In this document: piece after piece, positions 57,992 to 64,000 of the stretch
How the letters are laid out: every line of letters starts with the position of its first letter
How positions within the stretch are numbered: position 1 is the stretch's first letter
NCBI GenBank assembly: GCA_010645155.1
Contig: CM021323.1
Coordinates: 5,306,691-5,370,690 of the forward strand
Source: Tigriopus japonicus
Taxonomy: Eukaryota > Arthropoda > Copepoda > Harpacticoida > Harpacticidae
DNA: 64,000 nt
Direction: 5' to 3'
Notes under the pieces: generated by a model
Seen by the model: only the letters and a program-made list of their open reading frames with translations
Told to the model about the DNA's origin: nothing
Databases searched by the model: none
Made by a program: the position numbers and the translations under genes

Positions 57992-58138
57992 AAAAAAAGT
58001 GACCTCATTCCGTGGCCAAATTACCGCATCCCTGATTGGCCGGCGGCAGGAAGTCCAACTTGTGTATCATCTCCCTCCCTTCCTTCAGTTAAAAAACCTA
58101 GATAAACCCACCCCGCCCACCTTCTCCTCCCCTCCATC

Positions 58139-59326
58139 ATGGACGCTCAAGGGCGTCAAGTTTTGGTGTGCGACAACGGCACGGGCTTCGTGAAATGCGG
58201 CTACGCGGGCTCCAACTTTCCGGCCCACATCTTCCCTTCTTTGGTGGGTCGTCCCATCATTCGCGCGGCCAATCGAATCGATGACATCGAGGTCAAGGAT
58301 CTCATGGTGGGCGATGACGCCTCGAGTCTGCGCTCCATGCTCGAGGTCAATTATCCCATGGAAAACGGTATGGTTCGCAATTGGGAGGACATGTGCCACG
58401 TTTGGGATTACACGTTTGGGCCCGAGAAGCTTAATGTAAATCCGCATGAGAGCAAGGTTTTACTGACCGAACCGCCTTTGAACCCGACGAGAAATCGCGA
58501 AAAGATGATTGAGGTCATGTTCGAGAAATACGGCTTTTACGGCACGACTATCGCCATTCAAGCCGTGTTGACCTTGTACGCCCAAGGGTTATTAACCGGG
58601 GTGGTGGTCGATAGTGGCGATGGCGTCACTCATATCTGTCCCGTGTTTGACGGCTTTGCTTTGCCGCATTTAACGCGACGTTTGGATATCGCCGGACGCG
58701 ATATCACGAAATATCTGATCAAATTGTTGCTCTTGCGCGGGTACGCCTTCAATCATACCGCGGATTTTGAGACGGTGCGCATGATGAAGGAAAAGTTGTG
58801 CTATGTGGGTTATGACGTGGTTACGGAGCAGAAATTGGCCCAAGAGACCACGTTCTTGGTCGAGCCTTATACCTTGCCCGATGGGCGGGTGATTAAAGTG
58901 GGTGGCGAGCGATTTGAAGCCTCGGAGGCCTTGTTTCAGCCCCATTTGATCAATGTGGAAGGCCAAGGCATGGCCGAGTCCGTGTTCAGCGCCATCCAGG
59001 CGGCGGAAATGGATATCCGACAAGATTTGTACAGGCATATTGTGCTCTCCGGCGGGTCGACGATGTACCCGGGATTACCGTCGAGATTGGAGAGGGAAAT
59101 CCGCCAATTGTATCTGGAACGCGTCCTCAAAGGCGATACGGAGCGGTTTGCCAAGTTCAAAATCCGGATCGAGGATCCACCTCGTCGAAAAGATATGGTT
59201 TTTATCGGGGGAGCGGTCTTGGCTAATGTCATGAAGGATCGGGAAGACTTTTGGATGACCAAGGCTGAATATGAGGAGAAAGGGTTAAAGGTATTGGACA
59301 AACTGGGTGCACAGCCCACGTCTTGA
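58139..59326 (+). CDS. ACTR2: Actin-related protein 2, Arp2/3 complex subunit
   Basis: Intronless, 395 residues (human 394). With Arp3 it forms the template from which the Arp2/3 complex nucleates branched actin filaments. Seen: the phosphate-1 loop [22 protein letters not shown]2-type [44 protein letters not shown], the phosphate-2 loop [15 protein letters not shown], the adenosine loop [16 protein letters not shown], and [19 protein letters not shown]. No break is seen. The start context CATCATGG is good, and the upstream frame is closed close by. No poly(A) tract or flanking duplication suggests a retrocopy. The region is more GC-rich than its surroundings, like other highly expressed genes in the window. 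Confidence 0.97.
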   Translation: MDAQGRQVLVCDNGTGFVKCGYAGSNFPAHIFPSLVGRPIIRAANRIDDIEVKDLMVGDDASSLRSMLEVNYPMENGMVRNWEDMCHVWDYTFGPEKLNVNPHESKVLLTEPPLNPTRNREKMIEVMFEKYGFYGTTIAIQAVLTLYAQGLLTGVVVDSGDGVTHICPVFDGFALPHLTRRLDIAGRDITKYLIKLLLLRGYAFNHTADFETVRMMKEKLCYVGYDVVTEQKLAQETTFLVEPYTLPDGRVIKVGGERFEASEALFQPHLINVEGQGMAESVFSAIQAAEMDIRQDLYRHIVLSGGSTMYPGLPSRLEREIRQLYLERVLKGDTERFAKFKIRIEDPPRRKDMVFIGGAVLANVMKDREDFWMTKAEYEEKGLKVLDKLGAQPTS

Positions 59327-60352
59327 GAGGAATTGGCGACGATCTTCCACCTTTATTCTACGTTCTTGTTAACTGTGATTGACTCTCGACTCTCTTGATC
59401 AAGAGACGGGACTGTCCATTCATTTATGATTTACTCTGATTTGTACTGGCTTTATCATTACTATTATTTAACCGTCTTTAACCTATTGTTCACTTGATCA
59501 TATTCGCTTGTCTCGTTCTGTAAAAAGAAATCCTCCGATAAATACACTAGGCTGTAATGCAATTTACATTCCTTGTAGTGTTTGGGTGATTCACCGGGCG
59601 TGCCACCAAGAGTCATGTCGAAATAGTACTAATTCGAGATCATTCGAGTACTGAACTAATCTTATCCGGGTCTGGATCATGGCCCTTTAATCATAATACC
59701 ATTGGACAGTTTGCAAAAAGTTGATGGCTCATAGAATAGTTTTCGTCGACAGACGCATTATTTACGTAGTGATAATTGGTCTTATTCTCTCAAAAAAGTC
59801 TTGTCGTAGTTTTGAACCCGAACATTTTAGTCGTGTAATACAAAAAGCACTGGAATCATGGAGTGGGAGGCTAGCAATGAAAATAATGATTTCTAGTAGG
59901 AACAATTGCGTTCTTTTGCAAATGAGATCTTGCATTTGTTGACAAGAAGACGTATTTCAATTTTCAGCTCAATCGAACGTCGGAGACAAAAGTTATGCTC
60001 TCTCAAATTTCATTGGAAATCCTACCGAGAATGAATGAACTTGCCCGTTTGGGGTAATCGTTTTTAATCGTTTTACCATTAAAGGGAGAGTTCATTCATT
60101 CTTTGCTCTCTTCAGTACACAAGTTTGAGAAGGCATAACTTTTCACTCCGGCATTCGATTGGGCTGAAATTTGAAATACGTGTTCTTCTCAATGCAAGCC
60201 AGGTCTCATTTGCAGAAGAACGCAAATGGTTCGTTTCTGCATGAAATCATAATTCTCATGGCTGGCCTCCCACTCCATGATTTACGTGCTTCTTGTGTAA
60301 GAATAGATTTGAAAGATTCAAAATCCATCGCTCTGGTCCAATGAATTTTTCA
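59327..60352. other. Intergenic region between convergent ARP2 and CLCC1
   Basis: It holds the ARP2 3' untranslated region (no plain AATAAA; GATAAATAC near 59537 is the nearest variant) and the large palindrome 59836-60300. No coding sequence is seen. Confidence 0.5.
59836..60300. mobile_element. 465 bp palindromic foldback element
   Basis: The two halves are imperfect inverted copies of each other along almost their full length, centred near 60068. Matching blocks include ATCATGGAGTGGGAGGC, GCAAATGAGA, ACGTATTTCAA, CAATCGAA, AAGTTATGC and GAATGAATGAAC with their complements. No target duplication was identified and no frame is open. It is most likely a foldback-type MITE; an inverted duplication of host DNA is the alternative. 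Confidence 0.75.
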
Positions 60353-60358
60353 TTTATT
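60353..60358 (-). terminator. Polyadenylation signal of CLCC1
   Basis: AATAAA on the minus strand about 78 nt after the CLCC1 stop. Confidence 0.6.
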
Positions 60359-60435
60359 TGTTTAGCAAAACCATTTGTATATGATTATTTGTATATACTG
60401 TAGTACTTCGTATAATGCCCTTTTTAAGGGAGGAG

Positions 60436-62196
60436 CTAATGCTCGTTGACTTGATTTGGTTCCTCGAAGATTTCCTCAATCTTCTTCAAATACTTTTGAT
60501 TTCGAATCTCAACGTCGTTCAGAGCATCAAAATCTAACTTTTTCCGGGCTTCTTCTTGCGTCCCAACCTCCGGAGGATCAATCCTCGGTTCTTCATTCTC
60601 GTCGCTCTCATGCTCAGTAATCCACTCGAAATCCGTATCTTTGGGGCTCGTGACATCTCCCTTGGCCACCAATTTCTTCTTGGGTGACTTCCGCAATGAC
60701 CCTTCCATGAGAGCTTTTTGAGGCGGGCTCAGAATTTGGTGCTCCTCATCTTCTTTCGCTTCCACAATGGGCAAGTTACCGGTGACAGTATGGCTTCGAG
60801 TCAGTTCTTGAATTCGCGGGATCTGTTCCAGACTTTGTTCTACAGCACTGGGAACACGATGAAGAGTCGGCCTTTCATGATAAAGATGAGCATTCGCACG
60901 GAGTTGCTTCAACAAGCTGACCTCTTGCTTCAACTCTTGAATCTCTTTTGGAGATAGAACCGGCGATGAGTGGCTTTGATGGTGCGGTTCAAGGGCGCCC
61001 AACCAAAAGGGCAACCGGATTCGATATCCACAGAGCATGATACAAAAGATGATAATGACCACGAAAATGAATACAAACACGAAAGGAGATGTAGTCCAGC
61101 TCAATTCGGAGCTTAGATTTCGGAAGAACTTGCTCAAACTCAGGCCCAAGTGCTCCAAGGGATGCAAGATCATTTTGGTAAAGGTCTCGACCACGACCAG
61201 CAAGGGCGAGACTTCCAAAAACGGATCAATCATAACAGCTTCATGGTACTTGAGACACTTCTGACTCGAGTGCGAAAACACGACATCCCAGACCATACTG
61301 ATCCAACTCATTTCATTGGGGAAGCATTCCGGAGGCGCGTTGGGCATTTCCGAGATATCCGCCAGCTTCTTAGCCATGGCTTTACGGTACATAAAGGTAC
61401 CATGCCAGACACAGGACACGCCGAAAATCATGGCAAAGATCTTAATCCAAGACACACCTCGGAAGAACATGTAAATTACAAACATGGTCATGGCACCCGT
61501 CAAGATCAAGAAGAGATCCTGTTGACTCGGTGAATAGTACTGGATCCAAGCGGTATAATCCATGGGAACCCGATCTTCCGACTCATTCGAATCCAAGGAA
61601 CGCACGGATTCCACCGTCACGAACATGTCACTCAAAATGCGGTCGACATCGGTCAAAGTGACACTGGATTGAGCTTGGACAAAGTTTTGCAAGTCTTTCA
61701 AATCCTTTTGGGAGAACTCCACCTTTACCGTATACCGCAAATGCTCGGATTGCAAGAGACCGCCTTCATAAGCCCGAAATGTGCGCAACAGGAATCGGAC
61801 ATAGCGTTCCAGGAACACGTTTTCGCCCACTTGAGGGCGAGGACAAGTGCCAGTTTGACTCGTATTTGAGTCTGTGGAGGCGGTCCCGGCCTTGAGTCGC
61901 TTCTGACACGCCTCCAGAGACTGAGCGAGCTCGGCGCAATCAGAGCAAGCCGCCAATTTGACGAAAATCGAATCTGAGGACGGTGAAGTGGGCGTGGGGG
62001 CGTTTTTCGAGGCTTGACTAGCTCGGGCGAGCATTTGGGAGGGCGCTAGGGGCTTACCGCCCATATCATGCGGGTTGACCCAATGAGACGTGTCTTCTGG
62101 CAAGTCTAAAGGGGAGCTATACGACGAGGATGAGTCGGAGGGCACGAAGCAAAACCCGAGGCAAGCCCAAATCGTCCACATGAGATGGAACCGCAT
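60436..62196 (-). CDS. CLCC1: Chloride channel CLIC-like protein 1, ER membrane
   Basis: Intronless, 586 residues (human about 551). CLCC1 is an ER membrane protein linked to chloride movement and ER ion balance. Seen: signal peptide (1-19), luminal part with W-V-N-P-H-D-M (39-45, compare WIDPTDM in human) and cysteines at 84, 87, 97 and 118, then the conserved amphipathic block FLERYVRFLLRTF. Hydrophobic segments are at about 227-245, 249-270 and 370-390. Between the last two are W298 and W303, the KCLKYHEAVMIDPFLEVSP block (313-331), which matches the human CQKYYELLLVNP region, and FTKMILHPLEHLGLSLSKF. The cytosolic tail is long, acidic and partly coiled-coil (KEIQELKQEVSLLKQLR), without recognisable catalytic motifs. 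The ATG at 62196 gives the signal peptide directly. Confidence 0.93.
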   Translation of the reverse strand: MRFHLMWTIWACLGFCFVPSDSSSSYSSPLDLPEDTSHWVNPHDMGGKPLAPSQMLARASQASKNAPTPTSPSSDSIFVKLAACSDCAELAQSLEACQKRLKAGTASTDSNTSQTGTCPRPQVGENVFLERYVRFLLRTFRAYEGGLLQSEHLRYTVKVEFSQKDLKDLQNFVQAQSSVTLTDVDRILSDMFVTVESVRSLDSNESEDRVPMDYTAWIQYYSPSQQDLFLILTGAMTMFVIYMFFRGVSWIKIFAMIFGVSCVWHGTFMYRKAMAKKLADISEMPNAPPECFPNEMSWISMVWDVVFSHSSQKCLKYHEAVMIDPFLEVSPLLVVVETFTKMILHPLEHLGLSLSKFFRNLSSELSWTTSPFVFVFIFVVIIIFCIMLCGYRIRLPFWLGALEPHHQSHSSPVLSPKEIQELKQEVSLLKQLRANAHLYHERPTLHRVPSAVEQSLEQIPRIQELTRSHTVTGNLPIVEAKEDEEHQILSPPQKALMEGSLRKSPKKKLVAKGDVTSPKDTDFEWITEHESDENEEPRIDPPEVGTQEEARKKLDFDALNDVEIRNQKYLKKIEEIFEEPNQVNEH

Positions 62197-63126
62197 GATG
62201 GGAACGTGGGCACCCAGGCCGAAAGATATGAATGATGATGAAGATGCACTGATCCACAGTATTGTCGATTGTATGTAGTTACTAGTTAGTGGTTACCGCG
62301 TTTGATTTTGAAGTTCAAACAGAACAGCTTGAAAGAACGACGGTATGTTTGGAGAAGTTGTGTCGGTTGACAGGCAGCACACGTAACGTAGAGACCGTAC
62401 ATAGTTGGATACCAACGAAGAGAGAGACAAGAGATGACTCATACTGGAATTGTAATAATTCAATTTGGTTTGCGTTATATAAAGGGCCACCAAATTTTGA
62501 CACTCAAGTATTTTGTAATTATTTTGATAAATAATGCAACAATATCGGATTTTTTGTAATCTTTTCCATCATCGGTAAGTCTTACCTTATAGTTTGGAAA
62601 AGCTGGAAAATTAAATACACATTGATACAAGTGTAATAATTCCTCGGTTTCTTCTTATTTTTATTTTGTCATTCTTTTTTCAGATCATTTGATGGGAACA
62701 AACCTTTTTCCACAAAACTTTCAACGGATCAAGCAACTTTCCCCCAATTTGTTTCATTTTCCCAATTTTTGTAAATTTGGACAAAAATTGATAGTTTTCG
62801 TAAATGCAAAGTAAAATGCAATTTATAACTATCTTGTGGTTCTGATTATATCATATACAGATATGTCTCTAACAAAAAAAATATTGACCCTTTGTGATTT
62901 GCTCATTAAAAGGCTGGTCAAACAAACTAACGCAATTTTTTTTATCCATAATGTCAAACTCAGGGTGGTGTGATGTTTTGCGGAGCCAAAGGAAAAACTA
63001 GATACACTAAGATAGATATTGGCATTCGTAGGCTAACACACGGTGCCGATGATTCACGCTGGTGATTGGTCAAAAGCATTCAGTTGAACATTCAGCTAAT
63101 TCAAACGAAGTTCAACAACAAACCAG

Positions 63127-63189
63127 TTCTTCTTTGTTGATTTTGTAGTGATCTAGAGTACTTCTTCTTTGTTGATTTTGTAGTGATCT
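63127..63189. repeat. 35 bp tandem duplication
   Basis: TTCTTCTTTGTTGATTTTGT plus AGTGATCT occurs twice, starting at 63127 and 63162, with no mismatch over 28 bp. Confidence 0.85.
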
Positions 63190-63931
63190 GACCTGGTGCT
63201 GGGGTTGCCAATTTTCTGAAGTGAAATCATATTCCCCACTGTCTACCAGCCTTCATAAACAGGTTTTTTTTCTTTAAGAAGCGACAAAAGGCAAGGCATC
63301 CCTGACCTTCGTGACTTCTGAGCAGGGTTGCAAATCAACCTCAAATTCGTGTTTGCTCATATACCAGAGCAAAGCACCCATTCTCTAAGAGGTAACCCTA
63401 CCCTGCCACCTCCCGTGAAAAAACTTGCACAAGCCGAGATTTCACATCACTGAGATTTTGTTGTCAATCACCCGATCATGTGAATTAATCGGCCCCTGTT
63501 TAAACTCCACACTAGTTGAAATTCACTTTTTGCATATCGGGTTAATACCTTAGACACATTTCCAGCAGACTTGAGGATTTTCAATAACCAAACTGCCCTA
63601 TCAGATGAGCGAAATAGTTTAGATGTGTTTCTTAGAAGAAAAGGTTCCTTTAATCATGAACTTCGGCTTCTCGCATGATGAATGACGTCACAGACAGTCC
63701 GTGCCGGGTCGGGCAATCATAGATTTGAATGCCAATCTCTGCCTTCTAGTATTTCTAGGAAAAACTGGACTCACAACTACTGATGGGGTCAATCATAGAT
63801 TGGATTGGGAAAATTGATAATTGAACCAATTTTAGCCCTGATTGGAGAGATTGGTGATTGGATTGAGATTTTCCGGTGGCCATCTCTTTCCCCCAACACT
63901 GATCTCCCCCTGTAGGTTTGCACCAGGTGAT

Positions 63932-64000
63932 CTCCGCCAAGGTAAACTCCCCCAGCACTTATCTCCACCAAGGTTAACTCCCCCAACAATCAACTCCGCC
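63932..64000. repeat. 31 bp minisatellite running off the right edge
   Basis: Two full units (63932-63962 and 63963-63993) of a 31 bp repeat of the form CTCC(G/A)CCAAGGT(A/T)AACTCC, and the first 7 bases of a third. A decayed partial unit precedes them. The true copy number lies outside the window. Confidence 0.75.

Larger units (their letters stand above)
54305..58138. other. Intergenic region between the E2 gene and ARP2
   Basis: 3.8 kb between divergent genes. It contains a near-perfect 42 bp inverted repeat (55105-55146), a hAT-type MITE (57293-57684) and a dispersed repeat copy (57945-57991). GATTGGCC at 58033-58040, an inverted CCAAT box, may belong to the ARP2 promoter; no TATA is seen there. 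No coding region is convincing. Confidence 0.5.
62197..64000. other. Right-hand intergenic region
   Basis: 1.8 kb without a recognisable gene. It contains a strong plus-strand TATA match (TATATAAAG, 62476-62484) with no gene after it, a 35 bp tandem duplication (63127-63189) and, at the edge, a minisatellite (63932-64000). Short TTGATT/GATTGG repeats occur around 63780-63865. Confidence 0.5.

Noticed and set aside
1..64000. CRISPR arrays, prokaryotic operons or riboswitches
   Set aside because: The window is eukaryotic. The tandem repeats at the two ends have no regular unique spacers.

Overview
The window is nuclear DNA of an arthropod. The spliced genes have GT/AG introns, the proteins match animal families, and long AT-rich spacers are full of small DNA transposons. 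Short introns in dense genes, many intronless housekeeping genes and TCAGT-type initiators would suit a crustacean such as a copepod. That placement is inference; the sequence alone does not fix the species.

Left part (1-15.5 kb). The window opens in a tandem repeat. A first exon of a SMYD-A-like MYND gene lies on the minus strand (1815-2098) and its remainder runs off the left edge. A complete six-exon, non-r-type opsin gene (5680-13653, +) has an intact Schiff-base lysine but an altered D/ERY motif. The TFIIH subunit p62 gene (GTF2H1, 13797-15506, -) is convergent with the opsin.

Transposon island (15.5-25.3 kb). No host gene is visible here. The main element is a 3.3 kb Mutator-like element with about 165 bp terminal inverted repeats and a perfect 9 bp target duplication. 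It carries a nested 204 bp hAT-type MITE with a perfect 8 bp duplication. An unoccupied relative of that MITE's insertion site sits in a VPS13D intron. Further hAT-type MITEs and foldback elements follow.

Middle (25.3-43.5 kb). A PLP aminotransferase of the kynurenine/2-aminoadipate type (AADAT) has a textbook TATA plus initiator. It converges on a complete VPS13D gene (26794-43436, -). I resolved VPS13D into ten exons that sum to an uninterrupted 4499-residue frame, with chorein, UBA, VAB, ricin-like and ATG2_C-like segments and a candidate phospho-FFAT motif.

Right part (45.3-62.2 kb). In order: mitochondrial ribosomal protein uS11m (-), a WRN-type RecQ helicase without exonuclease (+), a five-finger C2H2 protein (+), dihydrofolate reductase (+, with a stop-free 69 nt intron), a UBE2L3-type E2 (-), actin-related protein 2 (+) and CLCC1 (-). 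uS11m and the helicase are divergent; DHFR/UBE2L3 and ARP2/CLCC1 are convergent pairs. The right edge enters a 31 bp minisatellite.

The genes are unlinked housekeeping functions: transcription and repair, lipid transfer at organelle contacts, genome maintenance, nucleotide synthesis, ubiquitin transfer, actin branching and ER ion handling. I see no operon-like system and no convincing new molecular machine. The most unusual items are the opsin, the nested transposon history and several gene-structure details.
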